Shown piece by piece: positions 32,350 to 41,402 of a DNA stretch of 64,000 nt. Within the stretch, counting starts at the first letter, position 1. Every line of letters begins with the position of its first letter. The stretch is taken from positions 3,411 through 67,410 of the forward strand of contig UQKB01000010.1 of NCBI GenBank assembly GCA_900541565.1, written 5' to 3'. Below the pieces are notes generated by a model. That model ran no database searches. It had not been told where the DNA came from and was given only the letters and a program-made list of their open reading frames with translations. The translations under genes were made by a program, and so were the position numbers. The DNA is from an uncultured Oscillospiraceae bacterium (GTDB lineage: Bacteria; Bacillota; Clostridia; Oscillospirales; Acutalibacteraceae).

Positions 32350-34992
32350 TTAGCCTGCGTGCCTGGAGGCAAAGAAAATAATCTTGCGCAGGCAGTGGTC
32401 GCACCAGTAATCCGGTTTTTGCGTACGAACGACGTCTACACCCGGCAAGCCTCCCTGGCAGCAGGACCATACGCCGTTGTAGGCTTCACCGTTTGGGTCT
32501 TCCGTTATATGGTGAAACACCCCAAAATTGTGGGTAAATTCGTGCGCAATTACACCCACGTTGGAATACAGACCCTGGCACTGTTGGATGTTCATAATAA
32601 AAGCATTTCCTCCTGTACCAGTGTAGGCAAGTCCGCCGCGGGATCCATTTTCATAAACAGTTCCGGTATGCAAAGCCGCAAAGCTGCCGGGATGTAATTC
32701 CTGGTTATAGCTGGAAATCCAGCCCAGTAAAGTACCCCAGTCCTTATGATGTGTTTCATGTCCACAGGCGCTGCTGTTGCCGGAAGCGCACTGGTCTACC
32801 GGGGAAAACACCTTTGTATAGCTTTTAACAAGATGAACAGAGGTTTTTTCATAAACTGCCTCCGACAGCTCCTCCCAGTACGATTTTAAATGATTGACGA
32901 TATGTATTTCAGGGTTTTCCTCCAGTACGGTCAGATCGGTACTCTGAACGATAGGTTCTAAGTACCATTCGTCGTTTCCGGTTCCAATATAAGTGTACTG
33001 AATAATTTCATCGCCAGGCTCCTTGCCGTCATAGTAGACGTTTAAGCCTTTTGTAAAATTGCTGCATTCCGACACAATGCGGTAAGAAAGGCTGTCGCTG
33101 TTGCGAAGTACTTTAAAGCGCATGCCGCTGCTGTTGTCATAGGTTTTCAGTTCAATATCGGCATTATTGCTGTTGCCCGCCGGGTTTACAGACAGTCCTC
33201 TGGTGCTGTTCCCCAGCATGGTCATAATTTTATACGTTCCATCGCCGGCAGGGACAAATTTCCATTGCTGTCCCTTTCCGCCATTTCCTGTCCATTGGAT
33301 GATATTGGTTCCGTCCTCATCATAGCCCCAATATACATCCAAATACAGGCCGCTGCTTTTGCTTTTAATATAGTACACACCGTCTGTTAAGGAGTTTTCT
33401 GCTACATAGTGGTTGTCATAATACACGTTTGTTTCAATCGCAGGCTCCAAAATCCAAGCGTCGTTCCAGCCGTCGTTGTAATTATATTGGATAATACTGG
33501 CCCCAGAGAAATATGAAGCGGACTGAACGGTTACGCATTTTTCAAAACTGCTGTTCTTTGTAAGCAGGCGGTAGGAATAGCCGTCGCTGTTTTTTATAAT
33601 TTTAAAATGCATGCCGTCATTTTGCGTGTTATATTCATTTAACAAAATAGCGGCGTCGTTGCTGTTTTGCGCGCCTTCTACAGATAAAACCAAGTCTTGC
33701 CCGGAACTTGCATCCGATTGAATTTTAATTCCATTGGCAGTGTTTACAATTTTCCATCTTTGCGTGACCGCCTCTGGATCAAGCGTTTGCTGAATGACCT
33801 GTGTGCCGGCAGTTGTTGCACCGTTTGCAGTGTCAAGGTACAGGCCGCTGCGCCTGTTTTTAATATAGTAAGTTTTGTTGTCCTCAATTTGCATAACGGG
33901 CCGATCTTTTTCCAGAACCCAGCAGTCGTTTTGGCCGGCGTTATAGGTGTATTGAATAATATTAGCCCCATGCATTCCCCCGGCGCCATAAACGGTCATA
34001 CACTTCTGGTAATTGGAAAGCTTGGTAAGAATACGGTAAGATTGCCCATCTGCATTTCTTACAAGCTTAAATTTCATGGCGTCGCTGTCTGTGTCGGCCT
34101 GCACCAGGATATTTGCATTGTTGGAAGTAGAAGCATTTTCAACAGCCAGCGTGTTTTGGCTGCTTAAAGCGGCGTTGGACAGCTTATAGGTTCCGTCGCT
34201 TTGCAGCGAAAACTTCCACTTTTGATTTTCTGTACCGCCAAAGCGGGACTGTTGCACATTGGTATTGTTTTCCCCCAGGCTTAAATATAAGCCGCTGTTG
34301 AGATTTTTCAGATAATATGTATCACCATCAATCGGTGTAGGTGTATGCTGTGGATCAAAGACAGAATAATCGTCGATGGGCGATTCAAAAAACCATTCGT
34401 CATTACAAATTGCACTATTATCATAGTCGTACTGTATGATTTTGGCACCATTCTGCTGGCTGGCACCCAGTACCGCCAACACTTTGCTGTAAGCGCTGCA
34501 CTTGGTAAGAATCTTATAGCTTGTACCGTCCGACGTTGGCGCAATTTTAAATAAAATACTGCCTGCCGTGGTGGAAAGCGGCTGAACGTCTGCAACCGTG
34601 TTGTTTACGTTTATTGCCGGTGTTACGGAAATTGCCAAGGTATTGCCGCTTGCAAGCGACAACAGATGGTAGGTTCCGTCTCCCTCCGGATCACTGAGCG
34701 TCCATTTCTGGTCGGCATTTCCGGTGTAGGCCTGTTGTGTGATAATGGTAACTTCTTCTTCTGTATCTTCGGTAAGGGTGATGTACTTTCCGCTGTTTTT
34801 TGACCGGATAAAATATGTGCGCCCCTCTATCGGCTTTTCCGGATCGGTATATCCGTAAGGCCGGTAGTCGTCTGCTGTTTCAGTTTCTGCTGTGCTGTCT
34901 GTCGTTGCACCAATGGGAATAACGGCTGTTAAAAACAGTATGACAGATAAAAGCGTGGCCAATGATATTTTTCCCATTTTTTTGATTTGCAT
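32350..34992 (-). CDS. Secreted protease-like protein: four ricin-type lectin repeats plus C-terminal metzincin domain
   Basis: The 880-residue protein has a signal peptide (residues 1-30, hydrophobic core ISLATLLSVILFLTAVIP). Four RICIN/beta-trefoil-like modules of about 140 residues follow, each starting like YYIKNRRSGLYLD and ending like NDEWYLEP (near 55, 200, 355 and 500). The C-terminal region from about 690 carries HEFTHNFGVFHH: His817, Glu818, His821 and His827 fit the metzincin HExxHxxGxxH zinc motif. Cysteine pairs near the end suggest disulfides. It is probably exported, the lectin part binding glycans and the last domain cutting protein. GAGGAGG precedes the ATG. It is transcribed from a distant promoter at 35188-35216. 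Confidence 0.88.
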   Translation of the reverse strand: MQIKKMGKISLATLLSVILFLTAVIPIGATTDSTAETETADDYRPYGYTDPEKPIEGRTYFIRSKNSGKYITLTEDTEEEVTIITQQAYTGNADQKWTLSDPEGDGTYHLLSLASGNTLAISVTPAINVNNTVADVQPLSTTAGSILFKIAPTSDGTSYKILTKCSAYSKVLAVLGASQQNGAKIIQYDYDNSAICNDEWFFESPIDDYSVFDPQHTPTPIDGDTYYLKNLNSGLYLSLGENNTNVQQSRFGGTENQKWKFSLQSDGTYKLSNAALSSQNTLAVENASTSNNANILVQADTDSDAMKFKLVRNADGQSYRILTKLSNYQKCMTVYGAGGMHGANIIQYTYNAGQNDCWVLEKDRPVMQIEDNKTYYIKNRRSGLYLDTANGATTAGTQVIQQTLDPEAVTQRWKIVNTANGIKIQSDASSGQDLVLSVEGAQNSNDAAILLNEYNTQNDGMHFKIIKNSDGYSYRLLTKNSSFEKCVTVQSASYFSGASIIQYNYNDGWNDAWILEPAIETNVYYDNHYVAENSLTDGVYYIKSKSSGLYLDVYWGYDEDGTNIIQWTGNGGKGQQWKFVPAGDGTYKIMTMLGNSTRGLSVNPAGNSNNADIELKTYDNSSGMRFKVLRNSDSLSYRIVSECSNFTKGLNVYYDGKEPGDEIIQYTYIGTGNDEWYLEPIVQSTDLTVLEENPEIHIVNHLKSYWEELSEAVYEKTSVHLVKSYTKVFSPVDQCASGNSSACGHETHHKDWGTLLGWISSYNQELHPGSFAALHTGTVYENGSRGGLAYTGTGGNAFIMNIQQCQGLYSNVGVIAHEFTHNFGVFHHITEDPNGEAYNGVWSCCQGGLPGVDVVRTQKPDYWCDHCLRKIIFFASRHAG

Positions 34993-35156
34993 CCTAATAT
35001 CCTCCTCTTTTTTACCTTGTCAGCCATACAAACAGAAAAAGCAGGCAGCAAAAAGCAATGAACATTTTTATGTACTGCCATGTGCACGTTTGATGGACTG
35101 ATCCGTCCCAATACCAGCTTTTGTGTTGCTTCCCTCCTTCTCCCTTTCTTTTTAGT

Positions 35157-35181
35157 AATTGTGTGAAAATTTTACACAATT
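35157..35181. promoter_or_regulatory. Operator-like dyad in the leader of the metzincin gene
   Basis: AATTGTGT (35157-35164) and ACACAATT (35174-35181) form a perfect 8-bp inverted repeat around GAAAATTTT. It lies just downstream of the minus-strand -10 box, where a repressor would block initiation. Confidence 0.55.
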
Positions 35182-35187
35182 TAAGCC

Positions 35188-35216
35188 AAAATAAAGCGAC
35201 AAAAGCAGGTTGTCAA
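35188..35216 (-). promoter_or_regulatory. Promoter of the ricin-repeat metzincin gene
   Basis: On the minus strand: TTGACA (35211-35216), a 17-base spacer and TATTTT (35188-35193). The mRNA leader would be about 190 bases. Confidence 0.65.
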
Positions 35217-35648
35217 TATGCGTATAAAAAGCCAAATATAATCGCATTTGTTGCTTTATTTCGTTTGTATTATAACATAGTACTAAAAAACATGCAACAT
35301 TTATTTTATGTTTTTTCTATTTTGTCTAAACATGTGGGCGTGTTGTATTTATATACTCTGAAAATAAGCGGGTAAAGGCTTATAACTGCAGGGGGAAAGA
35401 GGTATTGATAAACAAGTATATAGAACGAAATGTAAATAATATTTGTTATAAAATGCTTCAAAAAACCATAGTAGCTGCCTTTCTGAAGCAGTGCGAACGC
35501 TTGCAAGCAATAAAAAGCCAAAGGAAAGAAAAAGCACAAAAGATTTTATTTAAAATTCCTTATAATTCTATTAAGTAATTTTGCCTTTACGGGTTATACG
35601 CTATAATGGCAAAGGATACCAATACGTTATGGGAAAGGGTTATGCAGA
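35217..35648. other. AT-rich intergenic region between the metzincin promoter and pyrE
   Basis: No gene is supported. Short hydrophobic frames on both strands lack ribosome binding sites. A TATAAT at 35602-35607 may be the -10 box of pyrE, without a good -35 partner at the ideal distance. Confidence 0.45.
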
Positions 35649-36230
35649 ATGATTACAGAGGAAAGAGTACTTGAAATTTTAAAAGAGGCCGGTGTGTTGC
35701 TGGAAGGGCACTTTCGCCTGACCTCCGGCAGGCATTCCAACCGTTATTTGCAGTGTGCAAAAATTTTTAGAAATACAAAATACAGTGAAGAGCTTTGCAT
35801 GGCGCTTGCACAGCAATTTGCCGGCGAGGGCGTGCAGGTTGTGATCGGCCCGGCGATGGGCGCTGTACAAATGGCGTATGAGGTAAGCCGGCATCTGCAA
35901 TGTGAAAACTTTTTTGCAGAGCGCAACGACAAAGGGGCAATGGAGCTTAGAAGAGGTTTTGCTGTTACGCCCGGCATGAAGGTGCTGCTGGTGGAGGACG
36001 TGGTAACAACCGGCGGTTCTGTCAAAGAGGTGCTGGATCTTGTGCAGAATGCAGGCGGCATTGTTGTGGGTATAGGCTCGATCGTCAACCGCACCGGCGG
36101 CAAGGTCGATTTTGGCGTCCCGTTCAAGTCGGTCATTACGGTTGATGTAGAATCCTGGGAGCCGGAAGCCTGTCCGCTTTGTAAAGAGGGGAAGCTGCCG
36201 GTTGTCAAGCCCGGTTCCAGAAAGGTCTGA
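35649..36230 (+). CDS. pyrE: Orotate phosphoribosyltransferase
   Basis: This 193-residue enzyme of UMP synthesis joins orotate with PRPP to give OMP. The PRPP-binding loop VLLVEDVVTTGGSVKEV is clear, together with LTSGRHSNRYLQCAKI near the N-terminus and GPAMGAVQMAYEV. The C-terminus CPLCKEGKLPVVKPGSR is typical of the clostridial subgroup. It is separated here from other pyr genes. Confidence 0.93.
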   Translation: MITEERVLEILKEAGVLLEGHFRLTSGRHSNRYLQCAKIFRNTKYSEELCMALAQQFAGEGVQVVIGPAMGAVQMAYEVSRHLQCENFFAERNDKGAMELRRGFAVTPGMKVLLVEDVVTTGGSVKEVLDLVQNAGGIVVGIGSIVNRTGGKVDFGVPFKSVITVDVESWEPEACPLCKEGKLPVVKPGSRKV

Positions 36231-36349
36231 GCATCCGGCGTATGGCCGGGTTTACTGCCATCATGCTGTTTGGGCATGGTGGCAGTACTAGTAGGGATAA
36301 AAATAGAAGCAATCACGGTGTATCTGGCAGCGTGGAGGTTTAAGGGCAG

Positions 36350-37057
36350 GTGAGGGCTTTGGCCAAAAACGACGACATGCATAAGGGGCATAGGGACAGA
36401 ATGCGCAAGAAATTTCTTGCAAACAGTTTAGACGGGTTTGAACCGCATGAAGCGCTTGAGCTTTTACTGTATTATGCCGTACCCAGAAAGGACACCAACC
36501 CGCTGGCACACCGTTTGCTGGATATGTTCGGGTCCATATCGGCCGTATTTGACGCGCCGGTCGATGCACTGATGCAAGCAGGCCTTACGCAGAGTGCCGC
36601 TGTGCTGATCAAGCTTTTCCCGCAAATGAGCCGCCTGTACCTGGACGACAAGCACAACAGCCAGAAAAAGGTGATTCGTGAAGAGGCAATAGGGGAAATC
36701 TTGCTCAATAAGTTTATTGGGCGCGATTATGAAGCGGTCGTACTCTTGCTGCTGGATGCCAAATTGAAAGAAGTTTTCTGTGGGGTTATCAGCAAGGGCT
36801 CGGTTTCCGCCTGTGCGCTTTATGTTAGGAAAATTGTAGAAAATGCGCTGCTGTATAATGCAACCTACGCGGTGTTGGCGCACAATCATCCAAGCGGGGT
36901 GGCGTTGCCCTCACAAGAGGATTTAAACGCGACCATACAGGTGGCGGACGCCCTTGGATTGATCCACGTTACGTTGCTCGATCATATTGTGGTTGCTGAC
37001 AACGACTATGTGTCCATTGCCCAGTCCGGCATTTTAAAGGAAGTCTTTGAAAGCTAA
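36350..37057 (+). CDS. radC: RadC family JAMM-domain protein
   Basis: The 235-residue protein has a helix-hairpin-helix-like N-terminal half (LEPHEALELLLYYAVPRKDTNPLAHRLL-type segment) and a C-terminal JAMM/MPN metalloprotease-like domain with the zinc motif AHNHPSG and the following Asp in PSQEDL. The name suggests DNA repair, but the in vivo role is unsettled. The start is taken as the GTG at 36350, with GGAGG 12 bases upstream; an ATG at 36377 lacks any site. A terminator follows at 37107. Confidence 0.9.
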   Translation: MRALAKNDDMHKGHRDRMRKKFLANSLDGFEPHEALELLLYYAVPRKDTNPLAHRLLDMFGSISAVFDAPVDALMQAGLTQSAAVLIKLFPQMSRLYLDDKHNSQKKVIREEAIGEILLNKFIGRDYEAVVLLLLDAKLKEVFCGVISKGSVSACALYVRKIVENALLYNATYAVLAHNHPSGVALPSQEDLNATIQVADALGLIHVTLLDHIVVADNDYVSIAQSGILKEVFES

Positions 37058-37106
37058 GCAAGAGCGCGCAGGTTTAACCAAGGCGTGGTAATAAAGAAAC
37101 GATATA

Positions 37107-37146
37107 AAAATGGCGCTGTAGCCAAGAGGTTACAGCGCCATTTTTT
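37107..37146. terminator. Bidirectional terminator between radC and the ABC exporter operon
   Basis: AAAATGGCGCTGTA and TACAGCGCCATTTT form a 14-bp stem with a 10-base loop and T's following on the plus strand, A's preceding. Confidence 0.9.
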
Positions 37147-37166
37147 GTCTGTTTTATGGGACCTAT

Positions 37167-38951
37167 TTAAGCAAACTGGCTGTTATAAAGCTCTGCGTAA
37201 GCACCGCCTGCTTGCAAGAGTTCCATATGGTTGCCCTGTTCGATAATATTGCCGTGTTCCATGAACAGGATGGTATCTGCGTCCCGGATGGTGGACAGCC
37301 GATGAGCGATTACAAAACTGGTTCTTCCGTGCATAAGCTTGTTCATGGCCTTACCAATTTCTACTTCCGTGCGGGTATCCACGCTGGAGGTTGCCTCGTC
37401 CAAGATAATAATCGGCGGATTGCAGAGGAAAACACGTGCAATGGTCAGAAGCTGGCGCTGCCCGGCAGACAGGTTAGAGGCCTCATTATCCAGCATTGTG
37501 TCGTAGCCGTGCGGCATTGTGCGGATAAAGTAATCCACCTTGGCTGCTTTTGCCGCCGCAATAATCTCTTCCCGTGTTGCGTCCGGCTTGCTGTAGGCGA
37601 TGTTTTCTGCTACCGTACCGCTGAACAGCCAGGTGTCCTGCAGCACCATGCCAAAATTTTTGCGCAGACCGCTGCGGGTCATTTCGGCGGCGTTAATGCC
37701 GTCCACTGTAATTTTACCACCGTTTACCTCGTAGAAGCGCATCAGCAGGTTGACCAGTGTGGTTTTGCCTGCGCCGGTGCTGCCTACTACGGCAATTTTC
37801 TGTCCAGGCTTTGCCTCAAAGCTGATATCCCTCATCAGCGGTTGTTCCGGGCTGTATCCAAAGCTTACATGTTCAAATGCAATATGCCCTTCCGCCCGCT
37901 CCAGAAGGGCCGGTTTAATAGGATCAGGGATTTCTTCTTCGTCGTCCAGCAGCTCAAAAGTACGCTTTGCAGATGCCAACGCCGACTGCAGAGAGTTGAT
38001 CATAAAGGAGGCTTCCGTCAAAGGCTCCGCTGTTTGGTTAATATATTGAAAGAACGCCTGGACAATGCCTACCGTCATGGTGCCGTTGAGCATGGCGTGA
38101 CCCGCAATAATGGCAATGACCACGTGTGCCAGCCGGGTCAGCAGACGAATCAGCGGATTGACGCAGTTTGTTAAAAAGTCTGCTTTTTGGTTGGCAATAC
38201 GGTTTTTCTCTGCAGCGGCAGTTACTTGCTCCAGGCTTTCCGCCTCATGATTATAGGCTTTGATAACGTTCCGACCATTGTAATATTCCTCTACGATGCC
38301 GGTCAGTTCGCCAATGGTTTCCTGCCGCTGTACCGCACAGCGCAGGTTTTTCTTAGCCACAACCTTTGTAATCCACATGCTGGCAAGCATAAAGAGCAGG
38401 AAGATACAAGTCAGCAACACGCTGTAATAGAACATCACAACAAGGGAACCAATTACCGTACCAATGGCCACCAACAGCTTTAACAAGCCGGTTTGAAGCA
38501 CTTCTGCAATTTTATCCAGGTCGCTGGTAACGCGGCTTAAAATCTCGCCGGCTTTATTCTGGTCAAAAAAGCGTAGAGGCAGCCGGTTTAATTTTCGGGC
38601 GATCTGGTTGCGCAGCTCCAGGTTCAGGCTTTCCGCCACATTGGCCATCAGGTAGGACTGCAGATGGTAAAAAATCCAGGTAAAAAAGTATTGGATACTC
38701 AACTGCATCAGTTCCTGCCCCATGTTTGTCCATGTGATGGAAAAAGGAGTTCCGCTGTTCCAGGCCGCCTGAATGCTCTGCCACAGATGGTCGATCACCT
38801 GCGCGCTGTACATGGGGTTCCAGATGCTAAGACCGATATAAATTATAATAGAGACAGCAACAACAGTAAGCCGGATACGTTGACCTTTTAGCTGGCTGAA
38901 CAGCCGCACCACAGTGCTTTGGCTCTTTTGTTTTTTCATTGTCTGGTTCAT
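37167..38951 (-). CDS. ABC exporter half-transporter, subunit with canonical ATPase site
   Basis: The 594-residue protein has a six-helix exporter membrane domain (residues 1-330) followed by an ATPase domain with Walker A GSTGAGKTT, signature LSAGQ, Walker B IIILDEATSS with the catalytic Glu, and the H-loop AHRLS. With its upstream neighbour it forms a heterodimeric multidrug or peptide exporter of the BmrCD/LmrCD type. It overlaps the upstream gene by 4 bases (ATGA), so expression is coupled. Confidence 0.93.
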   Translation of the reverse strand: MNQTMKKQKSQSTVVRLFSQLKGQRIRLTVVAVSIIIYIGLSIWNPMYSAQVIDHLWQSIQAAWNSGTPFSITWTNMGQELMQLSIQYFFTWIFYHLQSYLMANVAESLNLELRNQIARKLNRLPLRFFDQNKAGEILSRVTSDLDKIAEVLQTGLLKLLVAIGTVIGSLVVMFYYSVLLTCIFLLFMLASMWITKVVAKKNLRCAVQRQETIGELTGIVEEYYNGRNVIKAYNHEAESLEQVTAAAEKNRIANQKADFLTNCVNPLIRLLTRLAHVVIAIIAGHAMLNGTMTVGIVQAFFQYINQTAEPLTEASFMINSLQSALASAKRTFELLDDEEEIPDPIKPALLERAEGHIAFEHVSFGYSPEQPLMRDISFEAKPGQKIAVVGSTGAGKTTLVNLLMRFYEVNGGKITVDGINAAEMTRSGLRKNFGMVLQDTWLFSGTVAENIAYSKPDATREEIIAAAKAAKVDYFIRTMPHGYDTMLDNEASNLSAGQRQLLTIARVFLCNPPIIILDEATSSVDTRTEVEIGKAMNKLMHGRTSFVIAHRLSTIRDADTILFMEHGNIIEQGNHMELLQAGGAYAELYNSQFA

Positions 38952-40684
38952 GCTTTCTGTGCCTCCTTGGTTTGCGATTCGTAAATTTCTCGATACACCG
39001 GGCAGGTTTTAAGCAGTTTATCATGCTTGCCGATTCCCGCCATGCGGCCTTCGTGCAGGACGATGATCTGATCTGCGTTTTGGATGGTGCTGACACGCTG
39101 GGCAATAATCAATACGGCGGCATCTTTGGTTTCTGTTACCAGCGCTTTGCGCAGTGCCGCGTCGGTTTTGAAATCCAGGGCGGAAAAACTATCGTCAAAG
39201 ATATAGAGCTCCGGTTTTTTGACCAACGCCCGGGCAATGGAAAGCCGCTGCTTTTGTCCGCCGGAAAAGTTGGTGCCGCCCTGTGCAACAAAAGAATGCA
39301 GACCATCCGGCAGAGAACGGATAAAATCGCCCGCCTGGGCTACATCTGCGGCATGCATCAGCTCTTCTTCACTGGCATTTTTATTGCTGTAACGAAGGTT
39401 ATCGGCAATAGTTCCGGAAAACAGCCATGCTTTTTGCTGTACATAGGCCAGGTGGTCCCGCAGGTAGCGCTGGGGCATCTGTCGGATGTCTGTACCGTTG
39501 AGGCAAACAGAGCCCTGGGTTACGTCATGAAACCGCAGGATCAGGGAGGCAACCGTCGATTTTCCGCTGCCGGTACCACCAATCACTGCGGTGGTTTCTC
39601 CACGCCTGCAAACAAAATCTAAATGATGCAGGGTATTTTCCTCCGCATCGGCAAAGCGGAAAGAAACGTCGCGGAAAGCCAGTACTTCAGAATTTTGTTC
39701 ATCAAAGTTTCGGGGATCTTCGGTAACTATATCCTGAATTTCAGGCGTGTGCTCCAAAACAGCCCGCACACGATCGCAGCATTCCAAAGCACGGGGCATG
39801 GTCAGGATAACGATTTGCGCCATCATCAAAAAGAACAGCACCATCATTGCATATTCAATAACAGCAGTAATGTCTCCGATTTGAAAACTTCCTGCATGGA
39901 TTCGCCCGCCGCTGAGCCAGTAGACGATGACGACAAAAAGATTCATGCAGAAAAAAGACAGACCATCCAGATTGGCAAACCGGCGGTTTGCTTTGATAGA
40001 GGTTTTGGCATAATTGAGAAAGGTCTTTCCCATACGCAACTCTTCCCGGCTTTCGTTGTTAAAAGCACGGACTACACGGACGCCGGTGATATTTTCCAGC
40101 AAAACGGTGGTCATACGATCCAGCAGCTTTTGCAGCTTTTTAAACAGAGGGGCTGCGCTTCGCATAATAAAAAACGCTAGAATCAAAACAATTACGACTA
40201 CGGCCAGCAGAATAAAGCCCATTTCCACATCCAGGCTGAACGACAGCGCCAATGCAATAGCAAAGATAACAGGAACCGGCAGCACCATCTGAATAAAGCT
40301 GGTTAATGCAAACTGGATGGTGGTAATGTCCGACACTGTTCGGGTGGTGATGGAGGCTGTTCCAAAATGGCGAAAATCGTAAATGGACAGCTTTAGGGAT
40401 TTGTTGTAGACAGCCACGCGCATATCTTTGCCCACCCGTGCAGCCAAAGTGGCGCAGGTGTAACCGCCAAGGATGGCGCAGCCTCCGGACAGAACAGAAA
40501 CCGCCGCCATTTGCAGACCGGTATAGACGAGCGCTTCAAAAGAAGCGCCGGAAGTGCCCTGGTTGAGCATCTGTGCGGCCAAAGTGGGAATAAACAAAGC
40601 CCCGGCCACGTCGATGATCAAAAGCAAAATGGTGAGGGCACACAATTTCCGGTGTGGCTTAATAAATTGCAAAATGAGTTTCAT
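38948..40684 (-). CDS. ABC exporter half-transporter, subunit with degenerate ATPase site
   Basis: The 578-residue protein has six membrane helices then Walker A GGTGSGKST, signature FSGGQ, and Walker B YIFDDSFSALD, in which the catalytic Glu is replaced by Asp. One degenerate site is the hallmark of asymmetric exporters such as BmrCD and TM287/288, and it pairs with the canonical partner downstream. The H-loop is AQRVS, with Gln for His, a second degeneracy. It lies behind marR and a folded leader element. Confidence 0.93.
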   Translation of the reverse strand: MKLILQFIKPHRKLCALTILLLIIDVAGALFIPTLAAQMLNQGTSGASFEALVYTGLQMAAVSVLSGGCAILGGYTCATLAARVGKDMRVAVYNKSLKLSIYDFRHFGTASITTRTVSDITTIQFALTSFIQMVLPVPVIFAIALALSFSLDVEMGFILLAVVVIVLILAFFIMRSAAPLFKKLQKLLDRMTTVLLENITGVRVVRAFNNESREELRMGKTFLNYAKTSIKANRRFANLDGLSFFCMNLFVVIVYWLSGGRIHAGSFQIGDITAVIEYAMMVLFFLMMAQIVILTMPRALECCDRVRAVLEHTPEIQDIVTEDPRNFDEQNSEVLAFRDVSFRFADAEENTLHHLDFVCRRGETTAVIGGTGSGKSTVASLILRFHDVTQGSVCLNGTDIRQMPQRYLRDHLAYVQQKAWLFSGTIADNLRYSNKNASEEELMHAADVAQAGDFIRSLPDGLHSFVAQGGTNFSGGQKQRLSIARALVKKPELYIFDDSFSALDFKTDAALRKALVTETKDAAVLIIAQRVSTIQNADQIIVLHEGRMAGIGKHDKLLKTCPVYREIYESQTKEAQKA

Positions 40685-40718
40685 AGGTGTATCAAATCCT
40701 TTCTTTAATAAATAAAAG

Positions 40719-40826
40719 GCGCCTGGTTACTTTTTTAAATAACCGGGCGCACCCGACATCTTATCGACTATGGCTGAGGATTTGCTCAGCCGGCCATTGC
40801 GATGGCCAGTCCTCCGATGAACGATA
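40719..40826 (-). promoter_or_regulatory. Structured leader element plus terminator-like hairpin between marR and the ABC genes
   Basis: Read on the minus strand, TATCG and CGATA (40822-40826 with 40762-40766) enclose, after an 11-base bulge (TTCATCGGAGG), an ACT/AGT pairing and two adjacent GC-rich hairpins: GGCCAT-CGCA-ATGGCC (40792-40807) and GGCTGAG-CAAATC-CTCAGCC (40772-40791). This makes a three-way junction. It is followed by a separate 11-bp hairpin, GCGCCCGGTTA with TAACCAGGCGC (40719-40750, one mismatch), and then CTTTTATTTATT before the ABC gene. The arrangement of an aptamer-like fold and a terminator suggests attenuation; the ligand is unknown. Confidence 0.6.
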
Positions 40827-40838
40827 GCTTCTATAACG

Positions 40839-41303
40839 TTATTCAATTGTGCTTTTGTCCGCATGTGGTTTTAGCAGATCCCAAATGCACTTTGTATATT
40901 TTTGGGTAAGTGTTATAAGTGCAGCGCGTTCGTCCTTTTTTAACATAGTCCATGCTTTTTCTTCAATCTGATGCATTTGAACAACATGCTTTTCCACGAT
41001 TGACCTCCCGGCGGCTGTCAGAAACGCCTGCTTGGAGCGCTGGTTTTTTTCGTATGGCTCCAACCGGATCAACCCCTTTTTTCGCAACTGCTTGAAAGCG
41101 GAATTGAGTGTCTGGCGGCTAAGCGAAAGCTGATTGCTGATCTGGCTTTGAGTTACCACACCCTCATATATGAAAAGCAGGGACCAATACTCGGCATCCG
41201 ACAGTCCGCAGGATTTCGGAAATAGAGAATAGGTATTGTCCAGTTCCATCATTGCTTCCCGGAAGGATGCTAAGCTGATAGAGTGCAGTATATCCTTTTT
41301 CAT
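40839..41303 (-). CDS. MarR family transcriptional regulator
   Basis: The 154-residue protein has the MarR winged helix: LSDAEYWSLLFIYEGVVTQSQISNQLSLSRQTLNSAFKQL as helix-turn-helix, then RLEPYEKNQRSKQAFLTAAGRS as wing. Flanking helices form the dimer interface. It is upstream of, and in line with, the two ABC exporter genes, so it probably represses its own operon in response to a toxic compound. The ATG at 41303 is preceded by GGGGGC. The inverted repeat TCCGA...TCGGA between promoter and start is a candidate operator. Confidence 0.9.
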   Translation of the reverse strand: MKKDILHSISLASFREAMMELDNTYSLFPKSCGLSDAEYWSLLFIYEGVVTQSQISNQLSLSRQTLNSAFKQLRKKGLIRLEPYEKNQRSKQAFLTAAGRSIVEKHVVQMHQIEEKAWTMLKKDERAALITLTQKYTKCIWDLLKPHADKSTIE

Positions 41304-41322
41304 TTGCAGGCCCCCAATCAAT

Positions 41323-41385
41323 CCGAAATCATATTGTACGAAATCGGACGATTGACAGTATATACGGCTTAATCCTTTTTGTCAA
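41323..41385 (-). promoter_or_regulatory. marR promoter and candidate MarR operator
   Basis: On the minus strand: TTGACA (41380-41385), a 17-base spacer and TATACT (41357-41362), near perfect. Downstream, TCCGA and TCGGA halves with adjacent CGAAATC repeats (about 41323-41350) lie over the start site, as expected for a MarR-type operator. Confidence 0.7.
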
Positions 41386-41402
41386 GTCTTTTTTTAAATA
41401 TA

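Noticed and set aside
35306..35539. Hydrophobic 77-codon frame on the minus strand upstream of pyrE
   Set aside because: AT-rich region, no ribosome binding site, no promoter; hydrophobicity follows from T-rich codons.
40762..40838. C-terminal extension of MarR or a small peptide gene in the structured element
   Set aside because: The marR frame ends at a TAA before the element, and the other frame has TAG directly before it and no start codon, so neither peptide is made in this sequence.
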